From NCBI GenBank assembly GCA_964646205.1, contig CAZYAZ010000017.1:10846-74845 (forward strand): a DNA stretch of 64,000 nucleotides, in the 5' to 3' direction. This document shows, in pieces, positions 16,699-25,673 of this stretch; position 1 is the stretch's first letter, and each line of letters opens with the position of its first letter. The DNA is from UBA8437 sp964646205. GTDB lineage: Bacteria; Planctomycetota; Planctomycetia; Planctomycetales; Planctomycetaceae. Below the pieces are notes generated by a model that saw nothing but the letters and a program-made list of their open reading frames with translations, was not told the DNA's origin and made no database searches. The position numbers were made by a program, and so were the translations under genes.

Positions 16699-18408
16699 AT
16701 GTCACAAGTGGAACAAGATCGCCAGGCCATTCTCGAAGCGAAGCAGAAAGGAGGGCTGGCGACACTGTTGGCCTACGCCCGCCTGTCGGGGCCGGGCTGG
16801 TTGCAGGGGGCGATCACCCTGGGCGGAGGTTCGCTGGCCGGCAGTCTCTACCTGGGAGTCATCGGCGGTTACGAGATGATGTGGCTTCAGCCACTGATGA
16901 TGATCCTGGGAATCGTGATGCTCAGTGCCATCGGCTACGTCGCACTCTCGACCGGTGAACGTCCTTTCGATGCGATCAACCGTCACGTCAATCCCGTGCT
17001 GGGGGGGGGGGGGGCGATAGCCACGCTGATGGCCAACCTGGTCTGGGCGATGCCCCAGTTTTCCCTGGGGACTGCGGCGATTCAGCAAAACCTGTTTCCC
17101 GAGTTGTTTGGTGGTGATGCGGGGAAATACATTGCCGTGGGATTGTTGTTTGGCGTGTCGGCGGTCGTGATCTGGTTCTACGAAAGTGGTGGCTGGGGGC
17201 TGAAGCTTTTCGAGATTCTGTTGAAGTCCATGGTGGCGATTGTCGTCCTGAGTTTCTTCGGGGTGGTGATCGCGATGTCATCCAAGGGCGGGGGGTTGGC
17301 CTGGGGTGAGATCCTGGCCGGTTTTGTCCCGGACCTGTCATTGTTGGATCGGCCGGCAGCGGCATTTGAGGCCGCGCTGGCCGAGTCGACTCATGCCGAA
17401 TTCTGGCGTGAGCAGATCCTCTCGACACAACGGGACCGGATGGTGACCGCCGCCGCGACTGCGGTTGGCATCAACATGACGTTCCTGCTGCCCTACTCGA
17501 TGCTCAAACGAGGCTGGGATCGAGATTTTCGTGGCCTGGCGATCTTCGATCTCTCGGTTGGCCTGTTCATCCCCTTTTTGTTGGCAACCAGCTGCGTTGT
17601 GATCGCCTCGGCCAGCCAGTTTCATGGTCAGTTCGATCCGGGGTTGGTGGGCGAAGGTCCAGCGACTCCGGGAATTACCGACAAACTCCAGGCCGGGTAC
17701 GACAAGAACGTCGCTGGATTAAAAAAGACGCTGGCCGGTACTGAAGAAGTCGACCTGGCGGACAAAAAGATCGCCGCGATGCTGGTCCAGCGAGATGCGT
17801 TTCTGCTGGCCAACACGCTCGAGAAATTGACAGGTCCCACCGTGGCTCATGTCGTCTTCGGCATCGGTGTGGTTGGCATGGCCTTCTCGACGATCATCAT
17901 TCTGATGCTGATCAACGGGTTCACCGTTTGCGAGATGATGGGGATTCCGGCATCAGGGATTCAGCACCGGATCTTCAGCCTGCTGCCGGGAGTCACCGGC
18001 GCACTGGGGTTCCTGTTCCTGTGGGGGGATGGCGAGGCCCGGTTCTGGTTGGCAGTGCCGACGAGTGTTTTCGGTATGGTGCTGTTGCCGATCGCCTACC
18101 TGACATTCTTCCTGATGATGAACAATCGTCGGATGCTGGGAGACCACATGCCGCAGGGGGGGCGACGCAACCTGATCAACGTGGCGATGTGTGTGGCATT
18201 GGGGGCGGCGACGGTGGGTGCCGGGTGGGCAATCTGGAGTAAGGCACACTGGTACGGCGTGGGCGGAGTGGCTGCATTTCTGGTGCTCGTCGGCGTGGTC
18301 CAGGTCGTGCGTGGAGGCGGGCCTCGCGATGAACCTACAGGAAGCCCGAACCTCCCGACCTCATCCCCCGAAACGTCATCGGGACTTTCCGATTCCGAGG
18401 AGGCGTGA
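16699..18408 (+). CDS. Nramp-superfamily transporter with altered metal-site motifs
   Basis: 569 residues with about 11-12 membrane helices. The N-terminal SGPGWLQGAI matches the Nramp GPGFL start. The canonical DPGN of helix 1 is replaced by TLGGGS, and the MPH of helix 6 appears as LLPYSML, so the usual Mn/Fe coordination set is missing. A soluble insert (about 320-375, Lys/Asp-rich) and a Ser/Pro-rich tail are also unusual. A run of 14 G (17001-17014) encodes Gly102-105. The sulfatase gene follows by 4 bp, suggesting co-expression. The transported substrate is unknown. Confidence 0.75.
   Translation: MSQVEQDRQAILEAKQKGGLATLLAYARLSGPGWLQGAITLGGGSLAGSLYLGVIGGYEMMWLQPLMMILGIVMLSAIGYVALSTGERPFDAINRHVNPVLGGGGAIATLMANLVWAMPQFSLGTAAIQQNLFPELFGGDAGKYIAVGLLFGVSAVVIWFYESGGWGLKLFEILLKSMVAIVVLSFFGVVIAMSSKGGGLAWGEILAGFVPDLSLLDRPAAAFEAALAESTHAEFWREQILSTQRDRMVTAAATAVGINMTFLLPYSMLKRGWDRDFRGLAIFDLSVGLFIPFLLATSCVVIASASQFHGQFDPGLVGEGPATPGITDKLQAGYDKNVAGLKKTLAGTEEVDLADKKIAAMLVQRDAFLLANTLEKLTGPTVAHVVFGIGVVGMAFSTIIILMLINGFTVCEMMGIPASGIQHRIFSLLPGVTGALGFLFLWGDGEARFWLAVPTSVFGMVLLPIAYLTFFLMMNNRRMLGDHMPQGGRRNLINVAMCVALGAATVGAGWAIWSKAHWYGVGGVAAFLVLVGVVQVVRGGGPRDEPTGSPNLPTSSPETSSGLSDSEEA
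17001..17014 (+). repeat. Homopolymeric G14 tract inside a coding sequence
   Basis: Fourteen consecutive G residues lie within the Nramp-like gene, encoding four glycines between two predicted helices. Tracts this long are prone to slippage. A change of one or two bases would truncate the protein. Confidence 0.9.
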
Positions 18409-18412
18409 CCAC

Positions 18413-19882
18413 ATGGGGGGCGTGGCGCGACTTCTTGTCTCGTTGGTGTTACTGGTTCCCGCGGTCGGGGTTGCCGCCGAGCGGCCCAACGTGGTGTTCT
18501 TCCTGGTCGATGACCTGGGGTGGACCGACCTGGGTTGCTTTGGCAGTTCGTTTTACGACACACCGCATGTCGACGGCCTGGCCAAATCGGGAATGCGGTT
18601 CACCAACGCGTACGCGGCCTGTCCTGTTTGCAGCCCCACCCGAGCCAGCATCCTGTCCGGAAAGTATCCGTCACGAATCGGCATCACCGACTACATCAAT
18701 GCGGCGGGGGGCAACCAGCCTGGGAAATGGCGTCGCAACACCAGGCTACTGCCGTCGCCCTACAAGGACCGGATGGCTCACAAGGAAGTGACCCTGGCTG
18801 AAGCGCTGAAGGAGGCCGGTTACGCGACATTTTTTGCCGGGAAATGGCACCTCGGCCCCGAGAAATTCTGGCCTGAAAGCCAGGGGTTCGATGTCAACCG
18901 GGGAGGGATCACGCGAGGAGGGCCGTACGGCGGGAAAAAGTACTTCTCGCCCTATGGGAACCCGCGTTTGAAGGATGGGCCTCCCGGAGAGCATCTGCCA
19001 GCACGACTGGCCAACGAGACGGTCAAGTTCATCGAGTTGAATCGCGAGAAGCCGTTCCTGGCCTACCTGTCTTTCTACTCGGTCCACACCCCGCTGATTG
19101 CCCGGGCGGATCTTCGCCAGAAGTACGTTGCGAAGCGAAAGACGCTCGATGCCAAGTTGGTCGCCGGGGAATTCTCGAAACGAGAACACAACCGTCGGGT
19201 GCGGACACTGCAGGCTCACGCGGTTTACGCCGGGATGGTCGAAGCGATGGACGCAGCGGTGGGCACGGTGCTGGCGGGATTGAAGCGACTGGGACTCGAA
19301 CAGAACACGGTGGTGTTCTTCATGTCCGACAATGGTGGACTGTCGACGTCGGAGGGGCATCCGACCAGCAACCTTCCACTGCGCGGTGGTAAGGGGTGGA
19401 TGTACGAGGGCGGGATCCGCGAGCCGATGATCGTGCGATGGCCCGGGGTCACCACGCCGGGGAGCCTGTGCAAGCAGGTGGTCACCAGCACGGACTTCTA
19501 CCCCACGATCCTCGAAATCTCTGGCTTGAAGCCTCGGCCGGATCAACACCGTGACGGGATGAGCTTCGTTTCACTGTTGCAGGGCGGCACACGGGATCGC
19601 GGCCCGGTTCTGTGGCATTATCCTCACTATGGCAACCAGGGTGGTGCCCCGTCGGGGGCAGTTCGGGACGGGCGATGGAAGTTGATCGAGTGGTACGAGG
19701 ACAAGCGGGTGGAACTGTTTGACCTGGAGAGTGACATCGGTGAGAGCCGGGACCTGGCCGAGGGGCAGCCAGATCGGGTCCGGGCGATGCGGGCCACGCT
19801 TCACCGGATGCTCAAGGAGACCGGTGCGGTGATGCCGGCTCGTAACGAGCGGTTTGACAAGAGCAAGCGGGAGGGCCGGTGA
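18413..19882 (+). CDS. Sulfatase (formylglycine-dependent)
   Basis: 489 residues with a signal peptide ending near VAA. RPNVVFFLVDDLGWTDLGCFG carries the metal-binding Asp pair. The modification motif Cys73-Ser-Pro-Thr-Arg77 (CSPTRAS) is converted to formylglycine by a separate enzyme not seen here. GKWHLG and MSDNGG complete the fold. It is an arylsulfatase-type hydrolase, probably for sulfated polysaccharides; the substrate is unknown. The ATG at 18413 has a strong GAGGAGG inside the end of the preceding transporter gene. Confidence 0.92.
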   Translation: MGGVARLLVSLVLLVPAVGVAAERPNVVFFLVDDLGWTDLGCFGSSFYDTPHVDGLAKSGMRFTNAYAACPVCSPTRASILSGKYPSRIGITDYINAAGGNQPGKWRRNTRLLPSPYKDRMAHKEVTLAEALKEAGYATFFAGKWHLGPEKFWPESQGFDVNRGGITRGGPYGGKKYFSPYGNPRLKDGPPGEHLPARLANETVKFIELNREKPFLAYLSFYSVHTPLIARADLRQKYVAKRKTLDAKLVAGEFSKREHNRRVRTLQAHAVYAGMVEAMDAAVGTVLAGLKRLGLEQNTVVFFMSDNGGLSTSEGHPTSNLPLRGGKGWMYEGGIREPMIVRWPGVTTPGSLCKQVVTSTDFYPTILEISGLKPRPDQHRDGMSFVSLLQGGTRDRGPVLWHYPHYGNQGGAPSGAVRDGRWKLIEWYEDKRVELFDLESDIGESRDLAEGQPDRVRAMRATLHRMLKETGAVMPARNERFDKSKREGR

Positions 19883-19898
19883 ATGTGCCGGGGCTGGT

Positions 19899-20876
19899 GT
19901 GGGTGATCGCGAACAACCCGAATCACCAGGCGACGGTGCGACGCCTCGCCGATTTCGAGTGTGGTTGCGCCGCGGGGTGTTGTACCTGCTGGTTCCCTAC
20001 CTGGGACTGATCCTGATGTTTGCTTGGTTGCAGCGGTCGATGATGTACTTTCCCGCCCGGGTGGCGGTGGTGCCGACGGCCGAGTGTGGCCTGCCGCCAG
20101 GCCAGGTTCACGAGATCGAGGTGCCGGTGGCCGACGACGTGCGATTGTCTGGCTGGCTGGTGTTGGCTGCCGGCCAGGCCGCTGATGATCCGGCCGATGG
20201 TCTCGCCCAACTCACCGACGGAAGAACCCTTCTTCTGTATTTTCCGGGCAATGCCGGGCACCGCGGTTACCGGGCCAACGCGATCGCCGATTTCACGGAA
20301 CTGGGGATCGACGTCGTGCTCGTGGACTATCGCGGCTACGCCGAAAACGCCGGAAAACCGGCCGAAACGTTGTTGCACGCCGACGCCCGAGAGATTCAGA
20401 TCTGGCTGGCGGCCCACGGTGCTTCTGCCGATCGACTGATCCTGTTCGGAGAATCACTGGGGGGCGCCGTTGCGGTTCGCCTGGCAGCCGACTTGTGCCG
20501 TGGAGGCACACCGCCGGCGGGGTTGCTGTTGCGGGCCCCGTTTTCGTCAATGACTGATACCGCCTGCCATCACTATCCGTGGCTGCCGGTTCGATGGATA
20601 CTGGTCGACCGCTACGAGTCGATCGACCACATCGGCGACGTGACTTGTCCTTTGACAATCGTACACGGTACAGATGACCGGGTTGTTCCGGTTCGGCTGT
20701 CACGAAACCTGTTCGAAGCTGCCCCGTCCCGATCGACCTCGGGAATCGAGCGGCGGTTTATCGAACTTCCAGGAGTTGGCCACAATCAGATGCCGCGAGA
20801 ACCGGTTGTCGAGGCGGCGAAAAAAATGATTCCAGGGAGCGACGAATCCAATGGAGACCATGAACATGCAGGTTGA
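19899..20876 (+). CDS. Membrane-anchored alpha/beta hydrolase
   Basis: About 325 residues. One N-terminal helix (VLYLLVPYLGLILMFAWLQ) precedes a hydrolase domain with the oxyanion region YFPGNAGHRGYRAN, nucleophile GESLGG, acid HGTDDRVVP and base GVGHNQ, giving a complete Ser-Asp-His triad. It resembles the BEM46/ABHD13-like group, often lipases or peptidases of unknown substrate. The start is uncertain: GTG 19899 is chosen, but TTG 19854, overlapping the sulfatase, is possible. Confidence 0.72.
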   Translation: MGDREQPESPGDGATPRRFRVWLRRGVLYLLVPYLGLILMFAWLQRSMMYFPARVAVVPTAECGLPPGQVHEIEVPVADDVRLSGWLVLAAGQAADDPADGLAQLTDGRTLLLYFPGNAGHRGYRANAIADFTELGIDVVLVDYRGYAENAGKPAETLLHADAREIQIWLAAHGASADRLILFGESLGGAVAVRLAADLCRGGTPPAGLLLRAPFSSMTDTACHHYPWLPVRWILVDRYESIDHIGDVTCPLTIVHGTDDRVVPVRLSRNLFEAAPSRSTSGIERRFIELPGVGHNQMPREPVVEAAKKMIPGSDESNGDHEHAG

Positions 20877-21798
20877 GACGAAGACCCGACGGGAATTCCT
20901 TGCCGGTGCCGGTGCGATGGCTGCCGGCGCGACGCTGGGCGGGATGGCCGCTGCCGAATCGAAGCAGAAGTTCCGGCTCCGTTACATTGTCGGGGCCTGC
21001 ATGTACGGCACGAAGCCATTGGCCGAGATCCTGCCGGAGGTCCGCAAGTGTGGGGCCGAGACGGTCGAGTTCTGGGCTCGTCCCCATGGGGACCAGCGAG
21101 AGCAGGTCGACAAGTTGGGAGTGGAAGCCGTTCAGGCCCTGCTGAAGAAGAACAAGGTTCGACTCGGCAGCATGACCTGTTTCAAGTACGGAGTGTTCGG
21201 CATGCAGCCGGAGATGAAACTGGTCAAAGCCCTGGGCGGGGACATGGTGATCTGCAACACCGTCGGTCCCAGGAACCTCAAGGGTGAGGCGTTGAAGACA
21301 GCCGTCAAGGCCCTGGCCGAGAAACTGAAGCCCCACGTGGCGGCCGCCGAGAAGATCGGCGTGAGGATTGGGATCGAGAACCACAGCGGGACGATCATCA
21401 ATTCGCCCGAGTCGCAATTGATGTTGATGGACCTCTTGCCGTCATCGCACATCGGCATGGCCCTGGCTGGTTACCACATGCCGCAGGATCCCAGTTTGAT
21501 TGGCAAACACATCGTGAGGCTGGGTGAACGATTGGTGCACTTCCAGGCCTGGGAGCACGGAATGGGCTGCAGCAAGAAACTGCCCAAGGCGCAGGAACTG
21601 ATGCAGATGCCCGGTCGTGGTCCACTGGATTTTCAACCGATCGTCGCCGGATTGAAGAAAATCAAGTTTGCCGGTCGGGTCGAGATCTTCATGCACCCGG
21701 TTCCGCGCGGGGTACCGATCCTGGGGACGACCCAGAAGGTCACCGACGAGATCAACCGGGCACGGGCCTATCTCGACAAGTTTGTCGACGCGGCCTAG
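20851..21798 (+). CDS. Sugar phosphate isomerase/epimerase family protein, Tat-exported
   Basis: 315 residues with a twin-arginine signal (RREFLAGAGAMAAGATLGG), then a xylose-isomerase-like TIM barrel. ETVEFWARP near the start, GVRIGIENHSG with the typical metal-ligand Glu, and VEIFMHP near the end are visible. Such proteins often act with Gfo/Idh/MocA oxidoreductases, and one lies next door in convergent orientation. The start overlaps the preceding hydrolase by 26 bp. The substrate is unknown. Confidence 0.78.
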   Translation: METMNMQVETKTRREFLAGAGAMAAGATLGGMAAAESKQKFRLRYIVGACMYGTKPLAEILPEVRKCGAETVEFWARPHGDQREQVDKLGVEAVQALLKKNKVRLGSMTCFKYGVFGMQPEMKLVKALGGDMVICNTVGPRNLKGEALKTAVKALAEKLKPHVAAAEKIGVRIGIENHSGTIINSPESQLMLMDLLPSSHIGMALAGYHMPQDPSLIGKHIVRLGERLVHFQAWEHGMGCSKKLPKAQELMQMPGRGPLDFQPIVAGLKKIKFAGRVEIFMHPVPRGVPILGTTQKVTDEINRARAYLDKFVDAA

Positions 21799-21813
21799 TG
21801 TTCGCGACGATGC

Positions 21814-23100
21814 CTAGACCTTGGGCAACTCGTAACCCTTGCGGTACTCGCGGCTGAGGTACTGGTTGGCCGATTTGTCGTTCGTGAAAGTCTCGGTCTC
21901 CGGGTCAAATTCCAGTCGCTTGCCGGTCCGGTAGGCGATGTTGCCGAGGTGGCAGAGCATCGACGAGTAGTGCCCTTCGAGGATGTCGGCATTGAGTTCT
22001 TCTTGCTTGCGATTCCGCACGCAGGCAATGAAGTTGCGATAGTGGCCGCCGTCGTCGGACCATTTCTTGTAGAACTTCTTGCCGGGTTTGCCCCTGCGGT
22101 GGAAGATCCGGTACCCGTCGCGATCGACCATCATGTAGCCATCGTCACCGTAGATGATGTTGTCGTTGTCGTTCATGTGGGCTTGCATGCGGTAGGGCGT
22201 GAAGTCCCGTTGCTCGAAGACGTACAACAGGTCGTCGTATTCCCAGGTGACCACCATCGCATCGGGCACCTCGTGGGCGTCACCCTTCCATCCCAGCTTG
22301 GCACCACTGCAACTGACTGCGTTGGGAGCACCGAGGTTCAGCGCCCAGCGGCCAATGTCGACCTGATGGACACCGTCGTTGCCCAGGTCGCCGGTGCCAT
22401 AGTCCCACAACCAGTGCCAGCCTGTATGGAAGCGGTTGCGGTTGAAGGGTTTCATGGGTGCGGGGCCGACCCAGATGTCGTAGTTGACCCCCTTGGGGAC
22501 GGGCTCGTCCTTGCGATGAGCCATTCGACCTCGTCGCTGGTTGTTGATCGCCTTGACCATCATCACCTTGCCAATGGCACCATCAGCAATCAATTTCCAG
22601 GCCTGTTTGTAGTGCGGGGCGGCCCGGAGGTTGGTTCCGTGTTGCACGATCCGCTTGTGTTTGCGGGCGGCGGTGACGGCAGTGCGGCCTTCGTGGATAT
22701 TGTGCGAGGCGGGTTTTTCGACGTACACGTCCTTGCCGGCCAGGCAGGCGTGTATCGTGACCGGGGCGTGCCAGTGGTCCGGGGTCGCCACGGCCAGTGC
22801 GTCCACGTCCTTGCGGTCGAGCAGAGTGCGGAAATCGACGACGTACTCGGGGCGGCGGCCAGAGAGTTGCTGGATCTGGTTGCACATCGCCTGTCCACGA
22901 CTTTCGTCGACATCGCAGATGGCGACCACCTGGCTCTCCTTGATCTGGGCAAAAGAGCGTGCCAGGTGGGCACCACGACCACAGCCAAGGACGGCGACAT
23001 TGACAGTTTCGCTGGGAGCGGCGGCTTCCAGTGGAGCCAGTCCTGTGGCGGCCAAGGCGGCGGCACTGCCCAGGAAGGTGCGGCGGTCGGTGTGATCCAT
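21814..23100 (-). CDS. Gfo/Idh/MocA-family oxidoreductase, Tat-exported
   Basis: 428 residues. MDHTDRRTFLGSAAALAATG is a Tat signal. The Rossmann domain follows with NVAVLGCGRGAHLA, ICDVDESR and the family signature EKPASHNIHEGR. The C-terminal domain includes WHWLWDYGTGDLGNDGVHQVD, typical of planctomycete paralogues. It is an NAD(P)-dependent sugar or inositol-type dehydrogenase of unknown substrate. ATG 23100 has GGAG 6 nt upstream, and a promoter is predicted at 23144-23173. Confidence 0.87.
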   Translation of the reverse strand: MDHTDRRTFLGSAAALAATGLAPLEAAAPSETVNVAVLGCGRGAHLARSFAQIKESQVVAICDVDESRGQAMCNQIQQLSGRRPEYVVDFRTLLDRKDVDALAVATPDHWHAPVTIHACLAGKDVYVEKPASHNIHEGRTAVTAARKHKRIVQHGTNLRAAPHYKQAWKLIADGAIGKVMMVKAINNQRRGRMAHRKDEPVPKGVNYDIWVGPAPMKPFNRNRFHTGWHWLWDYGTGDLGNDGVHQVDIGRWALNLGAPNAVSCSGAKLGWKGDAHEVPDAMVVTWEYDDLLYVFEQRDFTPYRMQAHMNDNDNIIYGDDGYMMVDRDGYRIFHRRGKPGKKFYKKWSDDGGHYRNFIACVRNRKQEELNADILEGHYSSMLCHLGNIAYRTGKRLEFDPETETFTNDKSANQYLSREYRKGYELPKV

Positions 23101-23143
23101 GATCGGCTCCGGTTTGATGACACGTAACAGCGTGGATGTCCGC

Positions 23144-23173
23144 ATGCTACCCGTGGTCGGCACACCGTCTCAA
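23144..23173 (-). promoter_or_regulatory. Putative promoter of Gfo/Idh/MocA gene
   Basis: On the minus strand TTGAGA and TAGCAT are separated by 18 bp, about 43 nt before the ATG. Confidence 0.45.
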
Positions 23174-23187
23174 GCTGGTGAGGCAGA

Positions 23188-23217
23188 TTGCGTGCGGTGT
23201 CCCCAAGGTCGTAGAAT
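23188..23217 (+). promoter_or_regulatory. Putative promoter of second DUF1501 gene
   Basis: TTGCGT and TAGAAT are separated by 18 bp, about 35 nt before the ATG. It is back-to-back with the divergent promoter at 23144-23173. Confidence 0.45.
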
Positions 23218-23251
23218 CAGACGTGGTGACCCGGACGACACGGAGTCGACG

Positions 23252-24616
23252 ATGACCTGGCGGCGGCGAGATGTCTTGCAGGTGGGAGGACTGGGCGCAC
23301 TGGGGCTCTCGGCGCCCGACCTGTTGGCTGCTGACTCGACGAAGGCGACGGCCAAGTCGTGCATCCTCTTCTTCATGGAAGGGGGACCCAGCCAGATCGA
23401 CATGTGGGACATGAAGCCGAAGGCTCCCGAGACGATCCGTGGCCCGTTGCAGCCGATTGACACCACGATCCCGGGTTATCAGGTCTGTGAGCATTTGCCG
23501 CAGTTGGCCACACAAATGCGGCACTTCAGCGTGGTGCGTTCGGTCAATCACCGGATCGTCGACCACAATGCCAGCTCATACTTCATGCTGACCGGCCAGG
23601 AGCCTTTGCGAGATTCGCAATTGATCAGGGGGTCGTCACCGTCCAATGCCCCCGCCTACGGTTCGGTGCTGGCCAAGCTGATGCCGACAGAACGTGCGTT
23701 GCCCGATTACGTTCATTTGCCAAAACGTTTCTTCAACTGCGGACATTTCATCCCGGGCGTCCTGGCGGGCTTTCTTGGCGACGCGTATGACCCGTTTATT
23801 GCTGGAGACCCAAGCAAGGGGGATTACCGGGTGCCGGGGCTCGAACAGACCTTGACGGGTGACCGATTCGGCCAGAGACGCCAGTTGCTGACGCAACTGG
23901 ATCGTGGCCTTGATGAAGCGGTGCCGCCCCGCGCGCTGGATCGCAAGGACGTGTTCTACGAGAAGGCGTTTGACCTGATCACGGCGGCCGAGGCGCGGGA
24001 GGCGTTCCGCCTGGACGATGAACCCGAATCGGTACGTCGGCGGTACGGCCTGCGACGTGAAATTTCCGGGGTTCGTGGCGGGGGGATGCCTCACCTGGGG
24101 CAGTGCATGTTGCTGGCACGCCGGTTGATCGAACGTGGCGTGCGGCTGGTCTCAGTCTGGGCCGGACGCCAGGCATTTGATGGCCACAAGGGGCATTACC
24201 AGAGTCTGGTCAAGGGGTTGTGCCCGCCGACCGACCAGGCCCTTTCGGCATTGGTCGAGGATCTTTCGGAGCGAGGCCTCCTGGATGACACGCTTGTCGC
24301 CTGCCTGGCCGAGTTTGGACGGACACCGAAACTTGGCCAGGTCACCTCGTCGGCCGGTGCCACTCCCGATGGGCGAGATCACTGGCCTCACTGTTTTTCC
24401 GTTCTGTTCGCAGGCGGTGGAATGAAGGCGGGATACGTGCACGGGGAGTCCGATCGGTTCGCCGCCTATCCGGTTTCCGATCCAGTGACTCCCAAGGATG
24501 TGGCTGCGACCATCTACACGGCCCTGGGCGTCGATCCACGACAGAGGATTCGCGACCGGTTTGCGAGGCCACAGACGCTGGCCGATGGTGAGGTTATCCA
24601 GGGACTGTTCGGGTAG
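23252..24616 (+). CDS. DUF1501 protein, twin-arginine exported
   Basis: 454 residues. MTWRRRDVLQVGGLGALGLS is a Tat signal. Hallmarks are SCILFFMEGGPSQIDMWDMKPKA, VCEHLPQLATQM, GMPHLGQCMLLARRLIERG and CLAEFGRTPK, and the GRDHWPHCFSVLFAGGG metal-site block is intact. It is a sulfatase/phosphatase-superfamily protein with no proven reaction. ATG 23252 is preceded by GGAG. It is divergent from the Gfo/Idh/MocA gene; the short gap of about 150 bp suggests joint regulation. Confidence 0.87.
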   Translation: MTWRRRDVLQVGGLGALGLSAPDLLAADSTKATAKSCILFFMEGGPSQIDMWDMKPKAPETIRGPLQPIDTTIPGYQVCEHLPQLATQMRHFSVVRSVNHRIVDHNASSYFMLTGQEPLRDSQLIRGSSPSNAPAYGSVLAKLMPTERALPDYVHLPKRFFNCGHFIPGVLAGFLGDAYDPFIAGDPSKGDYRVPGLEQTLTGDRFGQRRQLLTQLDRGLDEAVPPRALDRKDVFYEKAFDLITAAEAREAFRLDDEPESVRRRYGLRREISGVRGGGMPHLGQCMLLARRLIERGVRLVSVWAGRQAFDGHKGHYQSLVKGLCPPTDQALSALVEDLSERGLLDDTLVACLAEFGRTPKLGQVTSSAGATPDGRDHWPHCFSVLFAGGGMKAGYVHGESDRFAAYPVSDPVTPKDVAATIYTALGVDPRQRIRDRFARPQTLADGEVIQGLFG

Positions 24617-24637
24617 TGGATCGTGGGGACGCTGGTC

Positions 24638-25549
24638 CTAGGCCTGCTCGAGTCCCCAGCAGAAGAGGTCCTCGAGTATCGGCGGAGTCACGACCTCCTC
24701 GTCGAGTACCAGTACCATCTCTGCACCGAATCCCTTCGAACTTCCCAGCGGTTCGACGGACCAGCCGGACTTTTGGGCCATCTCGACGAGTTCCCGGTGT
24801 GTGGGGAAAACCAAAAGCCGTTGCGGCGAGCTTTCGGCTGCCGCGTACTGGACCAGTTCCCAGACGTCTTGTGGATTACCGGCGTATTCGATCAGGCCTC
24901 GTTTGTTGGTGGCCCGTCCCTCGACAAGATAGGAGACCGCCGCGCCATCGAGTTCACCCACCAGGACTCGGCACTTGGGAAGAGTCAACAATTGGGCTGA
25001 TTCATGAATGGTTCGCTGCGAGTGTGCGGGCTGAGAGCGATGCAAGTGGTGGACCGCGTCCAGGTGCCGTTCAGGGAGAAAGTCGACCACCGAGAGTCGT
25101 TGTTCGCCACGAGTCCCACGTCCGGAGGCAATCCATCCGGGGGTGTTTACGGTTTGCCAGCCCAGTGAGCGATAAAAATCGGGTACACCGGTCCACAGCA
25201 GTCCGAGTTGGCACCCGAGTTGTGGCATTGCCGTCTGCAGGTCCTGCATCAATGCGGCGGCCAGTCCGCGGCGACGGGATTCCGCCTCGGTTGCCACCAG
25301 GACGACGATGCCCACGCCGATGGTCTTCCCTGAACACCTGAAAATGCGAGGCCAGACGGCAGCGTGACTGACTATCCGGCCGTCACGTTCCGTCACCCGG
25401 CAATTTGCCAGGTTGTCGTCGGAGAAAAGCAGTGGGAAATCGGTCAGCACACTCTGGTCGTGGATTCCCTTTTCCCGTCGGAATATCGAGTCAAGCAGAT
25501 CGATGATCTGCGAAAGGTCGTCGTGGGTGGCCGGACGCGGTTTAGTCAT
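24638..25549 (-). CDS. GNAT-family N-acetyltransferase
   Basis: 303 residues, longer than a single GNAT domain. The acetyl-CoA-binding region reads IVVLVATEAESRRRGLAAALMQ (Q/RxxGxA type), followed by GVPDFYRSLGWQ. The C-terminal half may be a second degenerate GNAT domain, as in Eis-like enzymes. It is cytosolic; the acceptor is unknown. It converges with the DUF1501 gene after 21 bp. Confidence 0.75.
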   Translation of the reverse strand: MTKPRPATHDDLSQIIDLLDSIFRREKGIHDQSVLTDFPLLFSDDNLANCRVTERDGRIVSHAAVWPRIFRCSGKTIGVGIVVLVATEAESRRRGLAAALMQDLQTAMPQLGCQLGLLWTGVPDFYRSLGWQTVNTPGWIASGRGTRGEQRLSVVDFLPERHLDAVHHLHRSQPAHSQRTIHESAQLLTLPKCRVLVGELDGAAVSYLVEGRATNKRGLIEYAGNPQDVWELVQYAAAESSPQRLLVFPTHRELVEMAQKSGWSVEPLGSSKGFGAEMVLVLDEEVVTPPILEDLFCWGLEQA

Positions 25550-25612
25550 GGGGAAATGAGTATCAATGGTCAGGTCCTTTCAGGATGACACTTCCGGGTT
25601 CGGCAGTCGACC

Positions 25613-25642
25613 TTGACCGCCGGGAAACCTCGCCGGTATTCT
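25613..25642 (+). promoter_or_regulatory. Putative promoter of the gap-interrupted gene
   Basis: TTGACC and TATTCT are separated by 18 bp, about 31 nt before the GTG start. This is one of the best promoter matches in the window. Confidence 0.5.
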
Positions 25643-25673
25643 CCCGCCCCGCCTTTTTCTCGGGAGCTCCTGC

